Part shown: piece after piece, positions 1 to 5,107 of the stretch
Layout: every line of letters starts with the position of its first letter
Numbering within the stretch: the first letter of the stretch is position 1
Source: Anaerolineales bacterium
GTDB lineage: Bacteria > Chloroflexota > Anaerolineae > Anaerolineales > UBA6663
Reading direction: 5' to 3'
Length of the DNA: 5,107 nucleotides
Assembly (NCBI GenBank): GCA_017999235.1
Contig: JAGOBN010000356.1
Span: 1 to 5,107, forward strand
Notes under the pieces: model-generated
Databases searched by the model: none
The model's input: only the letters and a program-made list of their open reading frames with translations
What the model was told of the DNA's origin: nothing
Program-made: the position numbers and the translations under genes

Positions 1-13
1 GATTGGGTCGGGC

Positions 14-1459
14 TCACGCCCGAAAGGCGGCCCGCCGGCGCTCGATGACAGGCCGGAATTGCTCCCGCAGGCCATCGTCCAGGGCCAGGATGTCGCGCCA
101 GCCGGCCGGCTGACTGGTCTTGGCCGTGTGGCCGCCGCGCTTCCGAGACGGATCGCCGACCCGCTCCCAACGGCCATCGCCGCGGTAGGTGACCAGCGGA
201 TTGAACGTAACCTCGCCCTGGGTCAGGTCCTCGGCGACCTCCACCACCTGGAAGACCCGCCGCCGGCCGTCGGCGTCGAAGCCGATCTGCATCAGCCAGT
301 CCAGCGCGGACACAAACATCTTGCGGGCGGCCGCGGCGCTGGTGCGTGTGTCGGCCTCCAGCAGCAGGGCCATCCGTTCCACGGCCAGGGCCGGGTTCTC
401 GGCATGGAAGGTGGACATCCCGGCGTGATCGGACATCATGGCCCGGAAAAGACCTTGGCCGGCCAGACCGTCGCGGACCTCGCCCACGACCAGGTAATCG
501 GGCGTCATGCGCATGGCGTCGTCCACGCCGTCGCGCAGCAGGTAGGGCCGCAGTTCGCTGGCCGCGCTGGCCGGCCGGGCCTCCAGGGTGACCACATGCG
601 GGTTGTCGATCCAGATCTCTTGCGGGTCCTCGATGGTGAGGATGCGCCAATCCACGGGCAGGAAGTTGCACAGCATCGAGAGCATGGTCGTCTTGCCGGA
701 CGAGGTGCCGCCGCAGATGAAGCCGCGCCGGCCGGCCCGCACCAGGCCCGCGATCAGGTCCAGGGTCGGCTCGTCCAGCATCCCCCAGTCGAGCAGTTTC
801 TCCGGCCGCACCGGCTCCGGCTCAAACAGGCGGATATTGACCGACGGAAAGCCGGCGCCCGGGGCCAGGATCGGGTGGATGTACTTGATCCGGCCGCCGC
901 CCGGGTTGTCCTTGGTGCGGGGCAGCTTGGCATTGATGGATGGATTGGCCTCGCTGGCCGCCTTCAACTGCTGGCCAAGGACGTTGGAGAAGATCGTCTC
1001 CACCTCCACCAGGTCCAGTTCCAGGTCCAGGGCCGGCGTAAACTCGCGCCGGCCTTTGAGCTTGAGCCAGACGACCCCGAAGGCATCCAGGGCGATCTCG
1101 GCGATGTCCCGGCGTGCCGGCGGCAACAGCAGGTCCAGGAAGCCCAGCCCCACCAGTCGGCGGGTGATCTCGGCCGCCAATTTCTGTTCTTCCACGTACG
1201 GGATGGAAGTCAGCCCACGCCGGCGGATGGCCAGGGCCGTGGCCTGGCCGGCCAGCGCCTGGGCGGCTTCGCGGATGGCGTCGGTCGGCCGGCGCAGTTG
1301 ATCGGAGCTGAATTTCTCGCTCACCATGCGCGCGACCTCATCCTGGATCTCGCGGCGCATCTCGCGGCTGAGCGTAACCGGCCGGGTCGTGGGTGTCATC
1401 AGGCTTAGCAAGCCGGCGGACGCGGCCGGTGTGTTCTGGGTAGTCATGGAGGCTTTCAC
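14..1459 (-). CDS. cpaF: CpaF/TadA-family type II/IV secretion ATPase (pilus assembly motor)
   Basis: A 481-residue cytoplasmic AAA+-like motor of the VirB11/CpaF/PilT superfamily, which as a hexamer powers pilin extrusion at the inner face of the membrane. All motor motifs are visible: Walker A GGTSSGKT (about 250-257), the Asp box TIEDPQE (275-281), Walker B region YLVVGEVRDG (322-331, E327) and the His box HAGMSTFHAE (345-354). The N-terminal domain also fits CpaF: GFLDLLL followed by DIAEIAL and a K/R-rich 'GVVWLKLKGRREF' strand (about 106-140), then a NIRLF strand (208-212) ahead of the motor. The Walker A has S where most CpaF proteins have G (GGTGSGKT). The tail after about residue 437 is basic and of unknown role. 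The GTG at 1457-1459 is chosen because an AAGGA lies 9 nt upstream. An ATG at 1445-1447 would shorten the protein by 4 residues but has only a weak site. It begins 3 bp after the upstream gene and is last of the visible operon. The family is certain; Tad versus another type IV filament subtype is not. Confidence 0.93.
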   Translation of the reverse strand: MKASMTTQNTPAASAGLLSLMTPTTRPVTLSREMRREIQDEVARMVSEKFSSDQLRRPTDAIREAAQALAGQATALAIRRRGLTSIPYVEEQKLAAEITRRLVGLGFLDLLLPPARRDIAEIALDAFGVVWLKLKGRREFTPALDLELDLVEVETIFSNVLGQQLKAASEANPSINAKLPRTKDNPGGGRIKYIHPILAPGAGFPSVNIRLFEPEPVRPEKLLDWGMLDEPTLDLIAGLVRAGRRGFICGGTSSGKTTMLSMLCNFLPVDWRILTIEDPQEIWIDNPHVVTLEARPASAASELRPYLLRDGVDDAMRMTPDYLVVGEVRDGLAGQGLFRAMMSDHAGMSTFHAENPALAVERMALLLEADTRTSAAAARKMFVSALDWLMQIGFDADGRRRVFQVVEVAEDLTQGEVTFNPLVTYRGDGRWERVGDPSRKRGGHTAKTSQPAGWRDILALDDGLREQFRPVIERRRAAFRA

Positions 1460-1462
1460 TCG

Positions 1463-2284
1463 TTACATTCCTTCGGCTTCGATCTGGATCGGCAAAGGTC
1501 TTTGGCTAAGTCTGGCCAAAGCCTGGCTCCCAAATTCCGGTTCCCGATACAGCGCTAACTCCGGGCTGAGAATGAGCACGTCAAAGCCCAAGACCTCCCA
1601 GGGCTCTGACCGCTTGAGCTGGGGCTGAAACTGGGCCGTCACCAGCGCGCAGCCGGCATAGGCTCGGGACACAACATCCAGGGCCCCGCCTAACGCCATC
1701 AGGGTGTCACCAAATCTGCCAGCCTTGTGTGCCAGGGCCACACTGGGCAAGAAGCTCTCTGAGTACAAATCGTCGAAGCACACCCCCAGATGGCTGGCGA
1801 CATCCAGATCGGTTTCTTCTGCCCAGCAAACGAGATCGTGTCCAGCCGAGGAGATTTGCTGGGCGAGAGGAGCCGTGTCTGTTGGCGCCCGCTGGGCTTG
1901 AAATGGAGGCTGATTGCCAATGGGTGACGGCTCGGCGGCGGCTGGACCGGCCTGCTGAAATTCGTCATCCAATGCAGCAACAAAGCTCTTTACCAACATC
2001 CTGCGCTGGCACGGGTAAGCCGGCAAGAGGCTCTCCTCTGCCAGCCGGCGGCCAATCCGTTCGACCCGTTGGATGTCTGTAGCAAGCCACGCCGGCAATT
2101 GGGATAGATATCGATATTGCGCCTCCAGAGCCGTAAGTAATTCGCCGCCAACCGGCCCACTCCAATCTCGTAAGGCGGTGAGAGCCGCCGCAGCTCTCGC
2201 GTGAACCGTCTGGAATCGGCGACTTTGGGTCCTGAGATCATCCACGACCCGGCGGAGTGTCATGACGAAATTCGAGGCTGACAT
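1463..2284 (-). CDS. Uncharacterised 273-residue soluble protein in pilus operon
   Basis: I do not recognise the family. The 273-residue product has no signal peptide, membrane helix or P-loop. Residues 1-110 look largely alpha-helical and charged (many R/E/Q, rich in Ala and Leu). Residues about 112-140 are a Pro/Ala/Gln-rich probable linker. A second folded region (about 141-250) follows with four-residue hallmarks such as CFDDLYSE (169-176), and cysteines at 92, 153, 169 and 212. The ATG at 2282-2284 follows a strong GGGAGGG ribosome site, and the gene is 18 bp after the prepilin peptidase stop and 3 bp before the ATPase start, so it is almost surely co-expressed with them. Its base composition is unlike its neighbours: sampled stretches are about 53-62% GC against about 77% in sampled stretches of the ATPase gene. 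It occupies the place just before the ATPase where some Tad loci carry a CpaE/TadZ localisation protein, but it has no Walker motif, so that identity is not supported. Role: inferred only as an accessory cytoplasmic factor. Confidence 0.75.
   Translation of the reverse strand: MSASNFVMTLRRVVDDLRTQSRRFQTVHARAAAALTALRDWSGPVGGELLTALEAQYRYLSQLPAWLATDIQRVERIGRRLAEESLLPAYPCQRRMLVKSFVAALDDEFQQAGPAAAEPSPIGNQPPFQAQRAPTDTAPLAQQISSAGHDLVCWAEETDLDVASHLGVCFDDLYSESFLPSVALAHKAGRFGDTLMALGGALDVVSRAYAGCALVTAQFQPQLKRSEPWEVLGFDVLILSPELALYREPEFGSQALARLSQRPLPIQIEAEGM
1469..1473 (-). promoter_or_regulatory. Ribosome-binding site (AAGGA) for the secretion ATPase
   Basis: AAGGA on the minus strand, 9 nt before the GTG at 1457-1459, overlapping the last codons of the 273-residue gene. 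The alternative ATG at 1445-1447 has no comparable site, so the GTG is preferred. Confidence 0.6.
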
Positions 2285-2291
2285 CGGAAAG

Positions 2292-2298
2292 CCCTCCC
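2292..2298 (-). promoter_or_regulatory. Strong ribosome-binding site (GGGAGGG) for the 273-residue protein
   Basis: GGGAGGG lies in the 18-bp gap after the prepilin peptidase stop; the GGAGG core ends 8 nt before the ATG at 2282-2284. It is the best Shine-Dalgarno match in the window and supports this frame as a real gene despite its unusual composition. Confidence 0.75.
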
Positions 2299-2302
2299 AG
2301 GT

Positions 2303-2962
2303 TCAAAACAGGAAGCACCAGATGGCGTTCAGCCCCGCCGCCAGCGCCAGCGCGGGCAAGCCTGGCTGACCATGTGCCACTAATTCATCGCTGGACTGCG
2401 GCCGGGGCCAGCGCCAGGCGGCTTTCAGCGTGACGGCCCAGATCAGATGGGCCAGGCCGATGGCCAGCACCACACCGGCGGTCGGCCGCAGCAGGATCAG
2501 CGTCAAGGCAGCCAGCGCATCCGCGCCGGCCCACCAGCCAAGTTCGAACATCAGCCAGAAACCGAGCACGGCGGCCGCCGCAATGAATAAGGGAGCGGCA
2601 ATCCCAGTCAACAGCCAGCCGCAGGCGGTCAGGCCAAATAGCAGGATCGGGCGGCGTTGCCGGGCCGGCCGCCGCCAGCGCTCGCTGGTTACCACGCTGA
2701 TCAACGCCAAGAGCGACAATGCCCAATCACCGCGCAAGACCGCGATGACGAATGCCAGCAGGCATGGGCCGGCCACCCAGGCCAGATGCGGCACTTCCCG
2801 GCAGCGCAGGTCGTAAACAGCGAGGGGGATCAGCCAGAGAGGGGCGGCCAATAACAAAAGCGTCTCCCCGCCGCCCCATTGCCAGGCGGCGGCCAGCGTC
2901 AGGGCCGCACCGCCCGTGTACGCCAGGAGCGCCCGGTCGCTCCAGAAACGCGGCTGAAACAT
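2303..2962 (-). CDS. Prepilin peptidase, A24 family (TadV/CpaA-like, minimal form)
   Basis: A 219-residue polytopic membrane aspartyl protease that would cut the leader from prepilins at the cytoplasmic side of the membrane. Both catalytic-aspartate motifs are visible: D51 in DLRCREVP (51-58), matching the family's D-x6-P pattern after a hydrophobic helix, and D148 in AGADALAAL (145-153), corresponding to the GxGD motif with the middle Gly changed to Ala. Hydrophobic segments cover about 11-27, 34-50, 62-78, 80-92, 106-141, 145-177 and 202-219, giving six to eight membrane passes. The C-terminal GLPALALAAG matches the usual proline-containing last helix. There is no N-terminal methyltransferase domain and no zinc-binding Cys motif as in PilD, so it is the short TadV/CpaA/archaeal type. 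The ATG at 2960-2962 overlaps the preceding stop (TGATG) and has GGGAG 9 nt upstream; a longer reading from 3022 would add a non-hydrophobic tail lying inside the upstream gene and is less likely. Confidence 0.88.
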   Translation of the reverse strand: MFQPRFWSDRALLAYTGGAALTLAAAWQWGGGETLLLLAAPLWLIPLAVYDLRCREVPHLAWVAGPCLLAFVIAVLRGDWALSLLALISVVTSERWRRPARQRRPILLFGLTACGWLLTGIAAPLFIAAAAVLGFWLMFELGWWAGADALAALTLILLRPTAGVVLAIGLAHLIWAVTLKAAWRWPRPQSSDELVAHGQPGLPALALAAGLNAIWCFLF

Positions 2963-3543
2963 CACGGCTTTCTCCCGGGGGCTGCCGCCTGCGGATGGCG
3001 TGGCGCCAGGACGTGAAACCATAACCGGCGGGTATCGGACCAGTCGAGGTTGAAGTGCTGACCGGCCTGAGCGGCTTCCAGATCAAACGTGTCCCCGGCA
3101 TTGAGCAGCGAGCGCTCCCGGCTCAGGATTGGGCGCTGGCCGGCCAGGAAGGAAACGGCGAAGGCCTGGCTGACCCGGCCGCGGCCCGGCTGCTGCACGC
3201 GGCGCAGGCTGGCCGCATCCAGCGGCGCGACCACCACTACCCGGCCATCGCGGGCCGTCAATTCCACGCCCTTCACCTCGGCGGCTACACGCCGCACAGC
3301 GATCAGTTCCAGCGGTTCGGCCAGTTCACCCTTGAGTTGGTTCGCGGCCCAGGCCAGGGGTTCGGCCACCAGGGTCTCCCTGGCCTTGGCCTCGCGGTGC
3401 CGCCGGATCTGGAGCATCACCCAGTCCTCCAGGGCGGCCCGGGCCTGCTCCAGCGCGCGGGCCTGGCGCAGGTTGTAGAGGGACAGGATCGCAGCCAGCA
3501 GCAGAATGGCGGCGAAATTCAGAAAAAGCAGGCTTTCAATCAT
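2962..3543 (-). CDS. Uncharacterised 193-residue protein with N-terminal membrane anchor
   Basis: I do not recognise the family. Residues 4-23 form one strongly hydrophobic helix (LLFLNFAAILLLAAILSLY), followed at once by a charged, probably coiled-coil helix (about 25-57, RQARALEQARAALEDW and then an Arg/Lys/Glu-rich stretch). Residues 60-130 look like a mixed alpha/beta domain with a clear beta strand at RVVVVAPL (101-108). The C-terminal part carries the strand LWFHVLAP (174-181) and a basic Pro-rich tail. The orientation of the soluble part is uncertain. The start at 3541-3543 is preferred over one at 3573 because GGAG lies 6 nt upstream and the hydrophobic helix then begins right after the initiator. 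It overlaps the Ig-repeat gene by 8 bp and touches the prepilin peptidase gene (TGATG), so translation of all three is probably coupled. The arrangement (short N-terminus, one helix, coiled coil) resembles bitopic alignment-type scaffold proteins of type IV filament machines, but this is only analogy. Confidence 0.78.
   Translation of the reverse strand: MIESLLFLNFAAILLLAAILSLYNLRQARALEQARAALEDWVMLQIRRHREAKARETLVAEPLAWAANQLKGELAEPLELIAVRRVAAEVKGVELTARDGRVVVVAPLDAASLRRVQQPGRGRVSQAFAVSFLAGQRPILSRERSLLNAGDTFDLEAAQAGQHFNLDWSDTRRLWFHVLAPRHPQAAAPGRKP
2972..2976 (-). promoter_or_regulatory. Ribosome-binding site (GGGAG) for the prepilin peptidase
   Basis: GGGAG on the minus strand, 9 nt before the ATG at 2960-2962, inside the end of the upstream gene. 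Together with the TGATG stop-start overlap it supports initiation at 2962 rather than at 3022. Confidence 0.68.
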
Positions 3544-5107
3544 CGGGGTCTCCAAGGCTGAGGGGCTGAACATCTTTCACGAGTTGGGACAAGTTCCCCA
3601 GTGCGCGCGGCCGTGGATCAACGATCGTGACCGCGCCGACGGCGAAGGCCAGGGCCGGCATCAGGGTGGCAAGCAGCCACCACCAGGCGGGTGTGGGCGG
3701 TTCAGCCGGCACAACAGCGGCGAGCGGGGCCGCGTGAGGGTTGGCCATTGGCGGAGCGGCAGCGGGTCGTACTGCGGTTGGCACAAGCACCGGCGTCGCG
3801 AATTGCGTTGCGGTCGGGGATGGCCGTTCCGCGCTCGTCGGCTCAATGCTCGGCGCCGGCGTATCTGTGGCCGCTGGTGGTCGACTCACCGGGTTTAGCG
3901 TGGCGGTTGGCGGAAGAGTGGCCGGGGCAAGCGCGCCCTCAGCCGTCGTGGCCGTCTCCAGGCCGGCCGTGTCGTGGGCGGCGGCCCAGATCGTGTAGGC
4001 GCCGGGCGATAATCGCCCGCCGTCGGCTGTCGCCCCATCCCACTCCACCTGTGCGCGATCGCCGTCGAAGTTCCACCACTGCACCAGCTGGCCGTCGGCC
4101 AGGATGCCCACCATGCCGCCGCGCACCCCGCTGCCAGCATCATGGGCCTGCACATCGATGGCCAGGCGGCCATCCGTCTGCATCCCAGAGCTCACCACGA
4201 CCGATGGCGGTGTCTGGTCGATCAAGACAGTCACGGTACAGGTAAGCTCATGGTTGCCGGCCTGGTCTTCGGAGAAGTAGGCCGCCGTGTGCTCGCCGTC
4301 GTCAGCGTAGGGGACCTGCGTGCCGGGCTTGCCGTTCAGCCAGGTCCGCGCGATCCCGGAGATATCATCGCGTGCGGAAATGGTCACCGTCACCGGGCTG
4401 GTGAACCACCCATCCTTGCCTTGAATACCATCCAACGCGGCTGTGGTGACGGGCGCGGTCTCGTCCGCGTTGAAGATCAAGGTCTGGGCGGGCTCTACGT
4501 TGCCGGCTTGGTCAATGGCTTGGAAAGTGGCCGTAATTGTGCCGGCTGGATAAAGGCGAGGAGCCAGATAGGGCTTGCCATCCAGCAGTACGCGATCCAG
4601 GCCGGAAGTGGAGTCCCGCGCGTCCAGGATGACCAGCACCGGGCCGAGATACCAGCCCCCCTGGCCGGCCAGACCGACCAGCGTTGCCGTGGTCGTCGGC
4701 GGCTGGGTGTCCACGCGGAAGGTCCGAGCACCTGCCGGTGCCTGGTTGCCGGCGATGTCCGTGGCCGCGTAGTTGAAGGTAGTCGCGCCTTCGGCAAAGA
4801 AGATCGCGGGCGTTGAGTATGGGTTCCCGTCCAGGGTCAGGCCGGCTACCCCAGAGGTCGCGTCGTCCGCCAGCACCGTCACCGTGACCGGCGAGACATA
4901 CCAGCCGTTGGCCCCGGCCCGGCCGGCCAGGGTCGTGGTCACGACCGGGGCGGCTGTGTCAACGCGGAAGCTGGCCGATTGGCTGGCGCTCGTATTGCCG
5001 GCGATGTCTTCAACGCTATAGGTGAAGTTCGTATCACCTTGCGCGGCGATTAAGCGCGGCCTGGTGTACTCGGTTCCATCGAGATGAATCATGTCCACGC
5101 CCGAGGT
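3536..5107 (-). CDS. Surface protein with tandem OmpL47-like Ig repeats and C-terminal membrane anchor (N-terminus outside window)
   Basis: Only the last 523 residues are in the window. The frame stays open to the right edge (reading T-S-G-V-D-M from 5107), and the GTG at 5096-5098 sits inside a repeat (TSGV, as in the next unit), so it is not the true start. Numbering from the window edge, residues 1-298 hold one partial and three complete repeats of 82-83 residues with the pattern GW[YF]..PV.V...A.D..SG......LDG.PY....Y..G...F.Y.A.D.AGN, resembling OmpL47-type or other bacterial Ig-like modules. Residues about 299-391 form a divergent Ig domain with the FlgD-like VEWDGATADGG..SPGAYTI pattern. 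Residues 392-470 are a Pro/Thr/Ala-rich stalk; 475-496 are a membrane helix starting WWWLL; the last 27 residues begin with DPRPR and should be cytoplasmic. The protein is thus an extracellular, cell-anchored rod, perhaps an adhesin or filament-associated factor. It has no LPXTG motif. The stop overlaps the next gene by 8 bp. Confidence 0.85.
   Translation of the reverse strand, partial: TSGVDMIHLDGTEYTRPRLIAAQGDTNFTYSVEDIAGNTSASQSASFRVDTAAPVVTTTLAGRAGANGWYVSPVTVTVLADDATSGVAGLTLDGNPYSTPAIFFAEGATTFNYAATDIAGNQAPAGARTFRVDTQPPTTTATLVGLAGQGGWYLGPVLVILDARDSTSGLDRVLLDGKPYLAPRLYPAGTITATFQAIDQAGNVEPAQTLIFNADETAPVTTAALDGIQGKDGWFTSPVTVTISARDDISGIARTWLNGKPGTQVPYADDGEHTAAYFSEDQAGNHELTCTVTVLIDQTPPSVVVSSGMQTDGRLAIDVQAHDAGSGVRGGMVGILADGQLVQWWNFDGDRAQVEWDGATADGGRLSPGAYTIWAAAHDTAGLETATTAEGALAPATLPPTATLNPVSRPPAATDTPAPSIEPTSAERPSPTATQFATPVLVPTAVRPAAAPPMANPHAAPLAAVVPAEPPTPAWWWLLATLMPALAFAVGAVTIVDPRPRALGNLSQLVKDVQPLSLGDPDD
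3550..3553 (-). promoter_or_regulatory. Ribosome-binding site (GGAG) for the 193-residue membrane protein
   Basis: GGAG on the minus strand, 6 nt before the ATG at 3541-3543 and inside the last codons of the Ig-repeat gene. It decides the start in favour of 3543 over the upstream ATG at 3573 and suggests translational coupling across the 8-bp overlap. Confidence 0.7.
3698..3934 (-). other. Pro/Thr/Ala-rich low-complexity stalk region
   Basis: This part of the Ig-repeat gene encodes about 79 residues dominated by P, T, A and S (for example ATLPPTATLNP and TDTPAPSIEPTSAERPSPTA) between the last Ig domain and the membrane helix. It is expected to be an extended, possibly O-glycosylated spacer lifting the Ig rod off the membrane. 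Such Thr/Pro linkers are common in Chloroflexota secreted proteins, which supports the taxonomic guess. Confidence 0.75.
4214..5107 (-). repeat. Tandem repeat of about 246-249 bp coding Ig-like modules
   Basis: Four in-frame units: partial 4955-5107, then 4706-4954 (83 codons), 4460-4705 (82) and 4214-4459 (82). The D-x-A-G-N motif recurs at steps of 83, 82 and 82 residues. At DNA level the plus-strand string ttgccggc recurs at 4995, 4746, 4500 and 4254, and a 14-nt identical block ttgccggcgatgtc is shared at 4746 and 4995. The overall DNA identity between units is only moderate, so the duplication is old or under selection to diverge. More units probably lie to the right of the window. Confidence 0.85.

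Noticed and set aside
59..1408. 449-codon open frame on the plus strand opposite the ATPase gene
   Set aside because: It is an antisense shadow produced by high-GC codon bias: its product is low-information (rich in Gly, His, Gln, Arg, Ala), has no motif, and the minus strand carries an unmistakable ATPase.
2285..2302. Promoter or terminator in the gap between the prepilin peptidase and the 273-residue gene
   Set aside because: The gap is only 18 bp and is taken up by the ribosome site; no hairpin with a T-run is present.
2962..3543. 193-residue protein as a type IV prepilin
   Set aside because: There is no Gly/Ala cleavage site with the Glu five residues beyond it before the hydrophobic helix; the helix begins almost at the initiator.
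3055..3561. 168-codon open frame on the plus strand opposite the 193-residue protein gene
   Set aside because: Gln/Gly/His-rich shadow product without motif; the minus-strand gene has a membrane helix, ribosome site and operon context.
3544..3573. Longer N-terminus for the 193-residue protein (start at 3573)
   Set aside because: It would place a polar 10-residue stretch before the membrane helix and deepen the overlap with the upstream gene, while the ATG at 3543 has a well-placed GGAG.
3620..3700. Sortase (LPXTG) or PEP-CTERM sorting signal at the end of the Ig-repeat protein
   Set aside because: No LPXTG-like or PEP motif precedes the helix in the right spacing, and the tail after the helix is longer and less basic than in those signals.
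4142..4816. 224-codon open frame on the plus strand opposite the Ig-repeat gene
   Set aside because: The opposite strand holds regular Ig modules with a clear repeat pattern; this frame only mirrors them and shows no domain of its own.
5096..5098. GTG as the start of the Ig-repeat protein
   Set aside because: It is the Val of a TSGV motif within a repeat unit, and the frame stays open to the window edge, so the gene is truncated by the window rather than starting here.
4214..5107. CRISPR or non-coding tandem repeat
   Set aside because: The period is about 246-249 bp, in frame, with conserved protein motifs and moderate DNA identity; it is a protein-domain array.

Overview
The window looks like a chromosomal piece of a GC-rich bacterium, most likely a member of the Chloroflexota (Anaerolineae/Caldilineae-like). 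This is an inference. It rests on the high GC content, the long Thr/Pro 'TPT/PTAT'-type linker before a C-terminal membrane anchor (a style common in Chloroflexota surface proteins), and the pairing of a CpaF/TadA-type ATPase with a short prepilin peptidase. No RNA gene, mobile element, CRISPR array or terminator was seen.

All five genes lie on the minus strand, so transcription runs from right to left. In order of transcription they are: (1) the C-terminal 523 residues of a large extracellular protein, made of tandem Ig-like repeats of about 82 residues, a FlgD/FN3-like Ig domain, a Pro/Thr-rich stalk, one membrane helix and a short cytoplasmic tail (3536-5107, its N-terminus beyond the window); (2) an uncharacterised 193-residue protein with an N-terminal membrane anchor (2962-3543); (3) a minimal A24 prepilin peptidase without a methylase domain (2303-2962); (4) an uncharacterised 273-residue soluble protein with clearly lower GC than its neighbours (1463-2284); and (5) a CpaF/TadA/VirB11-superfamily secretion ATPase (14-1459). 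Only 13 bases follow the ATPase stop, so the next gene is not visible.

The genes are packed like one operon: 8-bp overlap, 1-bp overlap (TGATG), 18-bp gap, 3-bp gap. Each internal start has a purine-rich ribosome-binding site inside or next to the end of the previous gene. There is no room for internal promoters or terminators. The ATPase and prepilin peptidase together point to a type IV filament or Tad/Flp-like pilus assembly locus. The two unknown proteins and the Ig-repeat protein are then candidate accessory or surface components. The platform proteins (TadB/TadC) and pilin genes are not in the window and would be expected beyond the left or right edge.

The most interesting points are the anchored Ig-repeat protein translationally coupled to a pilus operon, and the two lineage-specific unknown proteins sandwiched between recognised assembly genes.
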